Source of the DNA: Simmondsia chinensis
Taxonomy: Eukaryota; Streptophyta; Magnoliopsida; Caryophyllales; Simmondsiaceae
NCBI GenBank assembly: GCA_018398585.1
Contig: JAGTTD010000018.1
Location: 6,579,501-6,643,500 of the forward strand
Direction of reading: 5' to 3'
DNA length: 64,000 bases
Part shown: piece after piece, positions 55,460-64,000 of the stretch
Layout of the letters: each line of letters opens with the position of its first letter
How positions within the stretch are numbered: position 1 is the first letter of the stretch
Made by a program: the position numbers and the translations under genes
Notes under the pieces: generated by a model
What the model saw: the letters and a program-made list of their open reading frames with translations, nothing else
What the model was told of the DNA's origin: nothing
Database searches by the model: none

Positions 55460-57440
55460 CGTTGCCTGAAATGCCGACTTCAAATGCAGGGGTGTTGGTC
55501 TTCGTTGATGGCTTACCAGAAAAAACGACAAACTCATGGCTTAGGGCTGTTTTCGTGGCTTCAGGTCAATCTATGAAACCTTTGTTCCTGTGAGAAAAAG
55601 GCTCAGATCTAGATGGTCTTTTGACTTTGTTCGATTTTATGACTCGAATGAAGCTACACGAGTAGTTACATCCATGAATGGACGATGAGTGGTGGGTGTC
55701 AAGCTTAGAGTGCAATAGGCAAACCCAGACAAAAGGTCAGTACTTCCATCAGCACGAAGCCAACCGCAGGAAAGGGTTGACCAACAGGTCAGAAACACAA
55801 GTGATACACAGGAACAGGGGAACACACCACCTAATCGAGGTGGGCAAGATGTCAACACAACTACTCTGAGGATTGTGGTGTCAAATACCAACAGGAATGT
55901 CGAAGCATGGCTTGAGCGGTCAATCATTGCCCATTCGTCAGATGAGGTCAGTCTTGATGATATACTTACATTTATCACAAAGAATGATCTTTACGGACTT
56001 ACTCCTAAAGGCTTAAGAAACACTACCTTTATCTTGGTATGTAACTCTGTTGGCACCTTGGAATCCTACCTGGGCCCACGCAAGGAAACTCTTCTACAGA
56101 AGTTCAAAGAGGTGTACAGGTACTCTGGTGAGACCCTTGGGTCCCTTAATGGAAGAGTGTGGCTTGAGATTCATGGCCTACCTGTCCAATGTTGGTCCAG
56201 GGACTGTTTTGTGGATATCGCCAAAGCGTGGGGAAAATTCATAACAGTGGACTTGAGAACGTCCGCTATGAGGTGCGCCGATGTTGCCAGGATACTGATT
56301 GACACCTGTTACACAACTTACATTCATCAGTTTGTCCAGGTTCAGTTTAGTGGGGGATCCCGCCTGGTTCTCGTTAAAGAAGATAGCTCTGTATTGATCC
56401 TTGATTACTCTCCCAAAGCTGTTGCCCATGCGGCTCGAACAGATTGGCTAGAGAGCATGCATCCGTTTCGACACAATCCTGACCAGAAAGTCAGTGCAAC
56501 GCTGTAGATCGACATACTTCATGGGTTCGGCCCTCTTTGGAGCAGATCATGGATTTCTCAAGTGCTTGTGAGGTGCCTGAAACTTCTATCCCTTGGTCTA
56601 CAAAGGAAGGACTGGGGGTTACTTCGCTGCCATTTGGTCAGATTTCCTTCCACCTCAATGGTCAGATCATTGGTAGAAGGGCATTGGAATGCTCTTATCC
56701 CTTTGAGACACTGCAGCCTTGCCTTCTTCAGCCTTTGGCCCATCCTCCTAGTTTACTTCCGTGGGTGGAGGAAGATGTCGATAGATGGTCTAGGGAATGC
56801 AGTTGGGCACATACTTCTCTTCCTCTTCCGTCTCCTCAATGTGGAGATCTTATTCCAGTTCAGGAAGTGCATGGAAACCAACATATGCCTTCTTTTGCTC
56901 CAGGGGGTGGAGGGTGACATCGCCAATCATGCACACTCATTGCATCTTGAGAATGTAACTCAAGATCCCGCCAGTGATGACTCTGGATCCTCAGGACCTA
57001 TGTTTTCTCCAGGTTTTGAGTCCTTTGCTTTAAACAGGTCAGAGAATTATATAGAGAGATCCAGTGAAGTTGGAAAGAGAAAAGGAAAAGGAGTGACGAC
57101 AAAAAGGGAGAGGAAAGCATTGAAGCATAAGGAAAAAGTGAAAGAAAAGCAGAAGCTTCAGGAGTTTCTGGAAGATATGTTGCCTAGGAACAGCACGCCG
57201 GAAAAGACCAAGGCCTTAAACAAGCGGAAAAAGGGGAATGAGGCGAAATGGGGAAGATCGTCAAAGATAGCCGGGAAGAAGAAAAAACGGAATAGGGGGA
57301 ATACGTATGACAAGATCTTGGAAGCGAAGTATGACGAGATGATTATGCAAGCGGAGCGGGCTATTGAGATGGGGAAATTAGTAGGATTTAATTTTGATGG
57401 TTTCGACCCACCTAGGGTGGCAAAGCTGCTTGCTAATTGA
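55460..57440 (+). pseudogene. LINE ORF1 (RRM-containing) pseudogene
   Basis: An RNA-recognition motif starts VLVFVDGLPEKTTNSWLRAV (about 55495). After a frameshift it has SRWSFDFVRFYDSNEATRVV. The next block (55875-56507) reads LGSLNGRVWLEIHGLPVQCW, of the DUF4283 type found in plant L1 ORF1. After another frameshift an acidic linker (56900-57060) leads to a lysine-rich C-terminal part (KRKGKGVTTKRERKALKHKE) ending GFNFDGFDPPRVAKLLAN at 57440. In LINEs this protein binds the element RNA. Confidence 0.7.
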
Positions 57441-57445
57441 GGTGG

Positions 57446-57611
57446 TTGGTTTTGGGGTTGAGGTTTCAGTCCAGCTCCTGTTTCCTGTGTTTTTTGTCTA
57501 ATTTTTCTTCAGCTAAGATCCAGCCAGGTTGGTTTTGGGTTTGAGGTTTCAGTCCAGCTCCTGTTTCCTGTGTTTTTTGTCTGATTTTTCTTCAGCTGAG
57601 ATCCAGCCAGG
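57446..57611 (+). repeat. 83-bp tandem duplication in the LINE 3' untranslated region
   Basis: TTGGTTTTGG(G/.)..TTGAGGTTTCAG through AGATCCAGCCAGG is present twice (57446-57528, 57529-57611) with three or so differences. Repeats in the 3' untranslated region are common in plant L1 families. Confidence 0.85.
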
Positions 57612-57888
57612 TGTTCTTTTGGGTGGCTCTGCTTCAGCTTCTTTCGTCGTCGCGTCTTTTTTGTTTTTTTGTCCCCTTCTCCTATTTTGGTGGTCTTGGT
57701 ATGTTCTTTTTTTGGTTTGGTTGCACCTGTTTCTTGTTGTTTTCTCCCTGTTTGTCTCTTTTGGGTCTTTTCTGTAGGTCTCCCGATTTTGGGATTTCCA
57801 GGGACTCATTTAGCCGAGTGCCCTGTCTTGTTGCGCGGTTTTGCTACTAATTACCAAAAAAAAGATAGCATAACAATACAAGTTAGCC

Positions 57889-58028
57889 AAAAAGAAATCG
57901 TAAGACAAAGATTCAAACAGAATTGCAGTCCCCCTAGATATTTTGTTTAGATACCTTTCAACTTGAGTCGAAAATCTCCTGTGTCAAATGGAGTACCAAA
58001 ACTATCTCAAATGGAGTACCAAAAAAAA
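57889..58028 (+). mobile_element. Possible small retroposon with 24-bp target duplication
   Basis: ATAGCATAACAATACAAGTT(A/G)GCC flanks both sides (57865-57888, 58029-58052). The 140 bp between ends in an A run (GAGTACCAAAAAAA), as a poly(A) retroposon would. TCAAATGGAGTACCAAAA is present twice inside. A simple local tandem duplication would also give this pattern. Confidence 0.45.
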
Positions 58029-58052
58029 TAGCATAACAATACAAGTTGGCCA

Positions 58053-58604
58053 GTCCCGAGACTTTAGGGCTCAAATAAGTTATGATTGTTGAGTCTTTTT
58101 TTTGGCAACAGGGTGTCCAAGTCAGCTTAAAACATCTAAAATAATCCATTTTATATTGTATATGTACATATACATTTATAATGAGTCATACATTGGTATT
58201 GATTTAATTATAACTCGTACTATGTAGTAGAAACAAATTCATAATATATAATTCAATATTGCTATGGTTTTCTTTCCTGTAGTTTAGGCTAGAAAATGCA
58301 GTTTATGGCTTCGTTTGTTTAGTGGAAAAAGTAGATTCTAGTATCTTGTTTTCCTTTGGAAAAGATTTTCTAAAGCAAATTGAAATTCAGTTTGAGGTTT
58401 TTTCCTTATTTGTTTCAAGCGAAAACTTAACTTCGCATTAATGTTTTCTTGTACGGTTTAAAAGAAATATTTTTAACCAATAATCTTAGATCTTATTGTA
58501 GAACAATATTATTTTTTTTTTAGAATTATTATAGAACAATATAATTAGCAATATGACATATATATATAGAAAAATAAAATTAACTATCAAAGGCATATAA
58601 TATA
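58053..58604. other. Non-coding; partial MITE end at 58305-58460
   Basis: GGCTTCGTTTGTTTAGTGGAAAAAG at about 58305 resembles the left end of the element at 59131. The rest is AT-rich with no gene. Confidence 0.4.
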
Positions 58605-59017
58605 GGAAAATTACCTCTTCGGTATCTTAAATTTTGAGCATTTATTACCTAAGTACCATATTATTTAATATATATAATAAAGTATCTTGAGATATGAAAT
58701 TCTATTGTCTAAATATACTTTATATTTGAATCTGGTGAATTTTTGTCAATGCGTCATTCGAGCATTTTCTGACAAAAGAAATCACTAAATTATAAGAGGG
58801 ATACATATATATTATTGAACACATCCACGTCAACAATTTTCATTTAAGTAATATAATAAATTTTGGTGAAAAATACCTGATTTTTAAGACTCTTGGACTT
58901 TAGAATACTTATGTGATGAAACATTTAAATTTCAGGGGACATCATCATATATTATTGAAACATAGAGTACCTGTGTAATAAATGTTCGAAACCCGAGGTG
59001 CCTAATTGATAACAACC
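58605..59017. mobile_element. MITE, copy C of the three-member family
   Basis: The left arm (TTACCTCTTCGGTATCTTAA...ATTTATTACCTAAGTACC) pairs with the right arm ending GGTGCCTAATTGATAACAACC in reverse complement. It follows the same plan as 24425-24972 and 53920-54475. Confidence 0.6.
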
Positions 59018-59130
59018 TTATATAATATTACAGTGTAATCCAAAATGAAGAAAATTGTTCTTTTGTAACCATGATAAAGTAATATCTGGCTTTGTTTTAA
59101 TCCAATTCTTGTCTTGCCTTATAACATTAA

Positions 59131-60452
59131 GGCTCCATTTGTTTGGAAGGAAAAGTAGATTCTAGAAATATATTTTCCACTTTTCCCTTGTTTGTCGAGC
59201 ATTTGTTGGAGGAAAAAGCTTTCTGCCGAAAAAGGTTTTCCGCCATTGGAAGGAAAATGACATTCCTTTTAAAATGAGGGAATTTATAATTCCAAGTGAA
59301 GTAAAAAATTTCGTGGTAATCATTATGCGAATCTTAATTGAACTGAAATGAGCATAATTGGAATACAAACCATTAACGTCATAATGATAGATAAAATTGG
59401 ACCGAGTAATTGTTAAAACCAAACGCAGTAAATAGTATAAAAAGCATATAAAATACTAATATATTATCCAAAGGCATACAATAAAGGATGGATAATACCT
59501 GTAGGGCGTGGAAACAACTAAGTACCAATAAAGTAACAACCGATGAAGAGTTACCGATGAAGTAGAGCTGAGCGAGGCATGGATCACGCTTTCTTTAAGA
59601 CGGTTTCCACGCTCGTACGATAAGCCCGATGCAGTAGGTAAACAGCGCGCCGTCGCCAGGATACAACGCTCAGCTATCGCTAACGCTCTTAGACCCTGCA
59701 TTGATTTAAGAGGCCAAAACTGTACTAGTAAACACTTTTAACTCAAATATTATAAAGAAGGGAATTGTAGATAAGTATAAGAAGATGAATGCTTATGTGT
59801 TTGTGTATCTAAAACACCACATTCTAGTATCTACAGGGTAAAATAAGATTAACACAATAATAACAATATCAACGAAAAATAATGCCGTTGAGTATATTAA
59901 TGGGCCGGCACTATCCGTTGTAGTAAATGGGCTGGCGTTACAGTGCACTACCCGTTGTAGTTACAGTGCCCAACGATCATTTTGCTTGTTCTCTTTTTTT
60001 TCCTTTTTTTCCTTTTTTTTAATAATTATTATTATTATTATTTTTATTATTATTAAAGGAAGAGCAAATAGGAATTTTTATTAAAAACCAATAATTTCCC
60101 ACCTTTTAATAAAAATTTGAGTTAAGTAGAACTTTCATAAATGCTAAAATTTTAGAATACTTAAGAAATAATTTTTCTATTTTATATATAGCTTTGATAG
60201 TTAATATTATAATTCTAGTACTTCTCATATAAGTTATATTATTACTTATATTGTCCTATAATAAGTTGGTAGATGGTTAGTAAAAAAAATATTTCTTTTG
60301 AATTGTACAGGAAAAAAGCATAATACGGAATCAACTTTTCCTTGGAAATAAACAACGAAAAACCTTATTCAAATTTAAATTTTCCTTAGAAAATTATTTC
60401 CGAAGAAACACTAATTCCTAGAATGTACTTTTCCGTCCAAACAAACGGAGCC
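59131..60452. mobile_element. Non-autonomous element with TTAA target duplication
   Basis: The left end GGCTCCATTTGTTTGGAAGG follows TTAA (59127-59130). The right end CCAAACAAACGGAGCC is followed by TTAA (60453-60456). In reverse complement the right end reads GGCTCCGTTTGTTTGGACGG, and similarity continues inward (AAAAGTA.ATTCTAG). Total 1,322 bp with no transposase. TTAA suggests a piggyBac-like target, but a PIF/Harbinger-type TTA or TAA cannot be excluded. Confidence 0.6.
59500..59712 (-). other. GC-rich, open-frame island inside the TTAA element
   Basis: This block of about 210 bp is far richer in G and C than its surroundings and stays open on the minus strand (LRALAIAERCILATARCLPT, then SGLSYERGNRLKESVIHASL). 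I do not recognise the protein. It could be captured host exon sequence or an organelle DNA insertion. Confidence 0.4.
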
Positions 60453-60456
60453 TTAA

Positions 60457-60655
60457 AGTTTATTTTTCAATTCGGTTCATTTTGGTTCGATCCCTATTCG
60501 CATGATAATTACCGAAGGCTCTTGTGTCACTTGGAATCATGACTTCCCTTATTTTAAAATGGAAGTCATTTTTCCCTGCGACAAACGACGGAAATCTTGA
60601 AAACTATTTCATAAAATCTCATTTTCCTCCAAAATAAACGGAGCCTAAATGTAGG
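60457..60655. mobile_element. Second right-end fragment of the same MITE family
   Basis: It ends CCTCCAAAATAAACGGAGCC. Its reverse complement shares GGAAAAATGACTTCCATTTT and AAATAAGGGAA with the left arm of the 59131 element (59250-59290). It may belong with the left-end fragment at 58305, making the 59131 element nested. Confidence 0.45.
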
Positions 60656-61358
60656 TTCTTAGGATGAACACCATTTCAATTTTCCTATCAATTATCATGG
60701 ATATGGGAATCAGCAGTTATGTTACCAAAGCTCAAACATATATGTACATATACTATAGTTAGACACAAGTACGTTTTCAAAAGTTATACTCGGCTATTTT
60801 CTAATATTGTAGTTTACTTTAAAAGTGGTCAATATCACAAGTAATAGAAGCAATTACTTAGAACCCCCAATTTGTAAAGGATCCTTTTTAAAATTAGTTA
60901 TATTATAAATTTGCTTTTACTATATATCACCATTTATAGTTGAAAAAATAACAACCTATAAATGACATATTTTAAACATATATGTATATATACTATATAA
61001 AGGAGCGAAATACTAATTGATACTGGTACAATTGGGATGTGTACTTTAATTAACTCACACTTTGGTTGCCAAATATGTGATCAACCAATTAAACTTGTTA
61101 AAGCTTATTAAGAGCTCGTTAATGGCTTGTGAACAGTTAATATTATCTCAAAAATGGGTCGATAGTAACTTGAGTAGCTCAACTTGATTGAGAGCTTGAC
61201 TTAATAACAAACCTAGCTAATTTATTAGCCCGATTTCGCTCGATAATGAGACCAAATCAACTTGATTAACTTGATGAGCCAAGCTGTGTCGAGTACTAAA
61301 CACAATAAAATTTTATTGAGCTGAGTTTGAACAAAGGTTCGAAGGCTTGATAATAGCT
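60656..61358. other. Non-coding; GAGCTTG-type degenerate repeat at 61080-61350
   Basis: No gene. Repeated AGCTTATTAAGAGCTCG, GAGAGCTTGACTT and TGAGCTGAGTTTGAAC words are typical of decayed non-autonomous DNA elements. They resemble 480-620. Confidence 0.35.
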
Positions 61359-61716
61359 TGTTGAAAATATACTACATATACCTGCGTATTTTGTATTTGT
61401 ATTTGTTTTGATGTAAATACCTTGAATTTAATTGGATCTAGAATTAAATTTAGGGTAGTTAATAAGGAGCATTTCCTCCTCTCCTTGCCCTATTGTAACC
61501 GGCCACCAAGGGGAAGAGCCACCATGAATGTCCTCTTCAATTTTGCTTTCAATGTTTTATGTAATTAGCCTACTGTAATTAGCCTAGGATTCCTTTGCAT
61601 CTTTTCATTTTCTTTTGATGTACTTATAAATAGGCTAGTTTCTTTTCAATGAAAATCACCTAAATTTCTCCGATTCAAGTGTTCCTTGTTGCTTATTTGT
61701 TTGTCAAGTTTTTACA
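61359..61716 (+). repeat. 5' LTR of the right-hand copia element (358 bp)
   Basis: It runs from TGTTGAAAATATACTACATA to TTTTTACA, ending exactly at the primer site. TATAAATAGGC (about 61625) is the likely TATA box. The start is inferred from TG plus the usual LTR size. Confidence 0.7.
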
Positions 61717-61728
61717 TGGTATCAGAGC
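61717..61728 (+). other. Primer binding site, initiator Met-tRNA
   Basis: TGGTATCAGAGC directly follows the LTR. Confidence 0.92.
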
Positions 61729-61858
61729 GGGTTTAGATCAAATTTGCCGCTCGTGTCTTTGCCTCACCCAAATTGCCGGCCAAGTTCTTTTGTTGCGCAT
61801 CATTGTAAGGAATTGTTCATATTAGTTGTTTTATTTGTGTTATTTTACGCATCTTAAA

Positions 61859-62779
61859 ATGAATAACGAAAATTGAAGTGAAGTTTCTAACCAAACCGTT
61901 GCGCCGGTTCTTGTTTCAGGGGGAGTTCCTGATGTGAACTCACCTTATTATCTTCACCCCTCGGATCATCCGGGGCTTGTTTTCGTGCAAGATATTTTAA
62001 CCGGCCCAAATTTCCCGGCGTGGAGGCGCTCTATTTTTAAGGTCTTTAAGACCAAACGTAAAATTGGTTTTCTTGATGGTAGTATCAAGAAACCGGAGGA
62101 TGATTCTCCGGATTTTGAAAATTGGAGTGCCTGTGACTCCATGGTTTCTTCTTGGCTATGTAATTCGGTTTCTAAAGAAATCAATGCAAGTATTGCGTAT
62201 TTTGAATCTGCGCGTGACGTTTGGCTAGACTTGAATGAACGACTTTCCCAAGGAAATGTACCACGGGTTTATGAAATTAAGTGTGAGATTTCACACTTAA
62301 AACAAGATAATATGTCAATGTTTGACTATTTCACTAAACTAAGGTCCTTATGGGACGAGCTTTACACACTTGTAGCAATTCCCCCGTGTACTTGTGGCTC
62401 GGGACAAGCTTTTGCGGCCGTAAGGGACATGGAGAGGTTGCTCGATTTGTTAAAGGGATTAGATCCCTCCTTTTCTACCATTAGATCTCAACTCATGAAT
62501 ACCAAACCACTTCCAAATGTGTCCAATGCATATGCTACTTTATGTCAGGAGGAGAAGCAACAGAGTGTTGCTTTGGGCAGTATTGTTGTCCCTGAAGCTA
62601 CGGCTCTCGTAGTCAAAGGGAATCTTGGTACCACTGGTGGGGATTTTCCCAATTATAACGGGCAACCCACTAGGCGGAATAATCGGTTTTCTTGTTCTCA
62701 ATGCAAAAGACAGGGACACACTAAAGAACGTTGCTTCGAGCTCATAGGATGCCCGGCGGGATGGAAGAACCGTGGATAG
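61859..62779 (+). pseudogene. copia gag (stop at codon 6)
   Basis: The in-frame ATG is at 61859, with TGA at codon 6; the rest is open to 62779. It has the copia Gag N-terminal motif NSPYYLHPSDHPGLVFV, then GPNFPAWRRSIFKVFKTKRK, YEIKCEISHLKQDNMSMFDY and KLRSLWDELYT. It ends with a zinc knuckle, CSQCKRQGHTKERC. The protein forms the virus-like particle and packages element RNA. After 62779 the same frame continues with further stops toward protease. Confidence 0.85.
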
Positions 62780-62986
62780 AACTGGGCAATAGCAGCCATT
62801 GTTGCTGCTGCGCAGTTGACCGGGCACCACCAGCAGCCGCTGCTGCTGCCGGCAGCGACTGGTGGTGCGCCAGCCCTGCCGAACGACAGCCCCGTTGTGG
62901 GGTTGTCGGCATCTTAATATCAGCAGTTGTTGTCTTGACTCAGTGCCGAGGTAAGTTCACCTTGTGTTAACATGTCAGGTTAGGTT

Positions 62987-64000
62987 TTGTTTAATACCGT
63001 TTGGATTATTGATACGGGTGCTTCCGACCACATGGTTTGTTCAGATTTTGTGTTAGATAATGTCCAAGTTAACACTAAAATCAAGCCAGTCAGACTTCCG
63101 AATGGAAATTCATTGTCAGTCTCCCATGTGGGGCGTGCCACCATTTCTAGCAGTCTCACGCTTGATAATGTTTTGTGTATTCCCGGATTCCAGTGCAATC
63201 TTCTTTCAGTTAGCAAGTTGACTAGAGATAGGAATTGTGCATTGACCTTTTATTCAAATTTTTGTGTGATACAGGACCTACTATCGAGGAAGCTGATTGG
63301 AGTGGGTAGACAGCAAGATGGGCTATACATTTTGGAGGGACTGGTTGCTCCCAAGGTTACACACGTGAGGAGTTCGGAAGAAGAGTACTTGATTTGGCAC
63401 CGAAGAATGGGGCATGTCCCATTTAATAAATTGTCGAATTTTTTGAATTTGGATTTTGGTACTTCTATTGATGCTATTTGTGATTCTTGCCATCGGGCAA
63501 AACAAACTCGTTTACCTTTCCCGTTTCTGTTAGCAAAACTACAAGATGTTTTGAGCTAATTCATTATGACATTTGGAGTCCTTACCGTACCGTGTCTATG
63601 ACAGGTGCTCGTTTTTTCCTCACCATAGTTGATGATTATAGCAGGTGCACATGAGTTTATTTGATGAGAGATAAGTTGCAATCTCATAGGATATTAATGG
63701 ATTTTTGCCAAGTTGTACAAACTCAGTACAACAAGCCTGTGAAGCAAGTAAGGAGTGATAACGGTGCGGAATTTCTTTTTGGTCCTTTGCTCGATTTTTA
63801 TGTAGGAAAAGGAATCCAAGTACAAAACTCATGCAATGATACTCCTCAACAAAATGGGGTTGTTGAAAGGAAACATAGGCACCTCCTTGAGGTGGCTCGT
63901 GCACTTCATTTTGAAGCAGGTCTTCCTATCCATTTTTGGGGAGAGTGTGTCCTGACAGCAGCCTACTTGATCAATCTCATGCCCACACAACGTCTAGGGA
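62987..64000 (+). pseudogene. copia pol, protease to integrase (partial)
   Basis: Protease has WIIDTGASDHMV (about 63003) and LPNGNSLSVSHVG. The GAG-pre-integrase zinc site is WHRRMGHVPFNKL...CDSCHRAKQTRLPF (about 63395-63515). A frameshift lies near 63540. The integrase core then has HYDIWSPY, TIVDDYSRCT followed by TGA (about 63654), VRSDNGAEF (about 63755) and TPQQNGVVERKHR (about 63840). The three acidic catalytic residues are kept. RT and RNase H are beyond the window. Confidence 0.87.

Larger units (their letters stand above)
55021..57863 (+). mobile_element. L1-type LINE with ORF1 but no ORF2
   Basis: A pyrimidine- and CCACC-rich 5' part (55100-55450) leads into an ORF1-like region with an RRM fold. 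A 3' untranslated region then follows directly and ends GCTACTAATTACC plus A8 (57856-57863). No endonuclease or reverse transcriptase sequence lies between ORF1 and the tail. The 5' limit and target duplication were not found. The 3' end matches the small insertion at 27470-27578, so this 3' end is one that has been used by the L1 machinery. Confidence 0.65.
61359..64000 (+). mobile_element. Ty1/copia retrotransposon, 5' part, relatively young
   Basis: The 5' LTR, Met-tRNA primer site, gag, protease, GAG-pre-integrase and integrase lie in copia order, and the element runs off the window. Few disruptions are seen compared with the other elements, and none of the domains seen is deleted. The 3' LTR is outside the window, so age cannot be estimated here. 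Confidence 0.9.

Noticed and set aside
55052..55593. Proline/histidine-rich protein gene
   Set aside because: Several overlapping frames are open only because of CCACC-rich composition. The segment leads into the LINE ORF1 and is better read as its 5' part.
57529..57950. Hydrophobic membrane-protein-like frames downstream of ORF1
   Set aside because: They lie in the T-rich LINE 3' untranslated region, overlap in three frames, and include the 83-bp tandem repeat.

Overview
The window looks like nuclear DNA of a flowering plant, probably a eudicot. It is AT-rich and built almost entirely of nested, mostly decayed transposable elements of plant families: Ty3/gypsy elements primed by initiator Met-tRNA, Ty1/copia, RTE and L1-type LINEs, hAT, CACTA, Mutator-like MITEs, a Stowaway-like MITE and a LARD-type element. 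Only one gene looks like a functional host gene. It has three exons on the minus strand (32574-34870) and encodes a 94-residue protein that I assign to the uncharacterised plant-specific TIGR01589 family. The species cannot be named from the sequence.

Layout. 1-1276: non-coding, with a weak hAT-like relic. 1277-6463: gypsy element 1 (TSD CCATA), whose gag is split by a 5S-rRNA-derived SINE. 6807-9335: an LTR-element relic split by a 5'-truncated RTE LINE (7136-9279). 9217-10373: a 577-bp tandem duplication. 10760-15389: gypsy element 2, with a second 5S-derived SINE in its 5' LTR. 15963-17003: an AT-rich inverted-repeat element. 17365-19889: a truncated hAT ending in a hairpin. 19890-24238: a minus-strand copia element broken by the hAT. 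24425-25645: MITEs. 25717-32008: a LARD-like LTR element without genes (TSD CTGTT). 32408-35340: the host gene, with a MITE at its 3' end and a G-box-rich upstream region. 35346-38082: LTR, LINE and SINE fragments. 39299-53318: gypsy element 3, related to element 2, carrying an 8.1-kb CACTA transposon in gag (40413-48520, TSD CCC) and a Mutator-like MITE in the 3' LTR (TSD AATTTGAGT). 53920-54475: MITE copy. About 55021-57863: an L1-type LINE with ORF1 but no ORF2. 58605-60655: further MITEs. 61359-64000: the 5' part of a fairly young copia element that runs off the end.

The most interesting system is a LINE/SINE partnership. Two SINE copies join a 5S rRNA (internal pol III promoter kept) at the same point to a body and (TTG)n tail that match the 3' end of the RTE LINE in the same window. 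Two more tail copies occur near 35.8 and 38.0 kb. Next are the ORF1-only LINE, which shares its 3' end with a 109-bp insertion in the LARD, and the LARD itself. Nearly all transposon coding regions have stops, frameshifts or deletions. All assignments are by eye, without database search.
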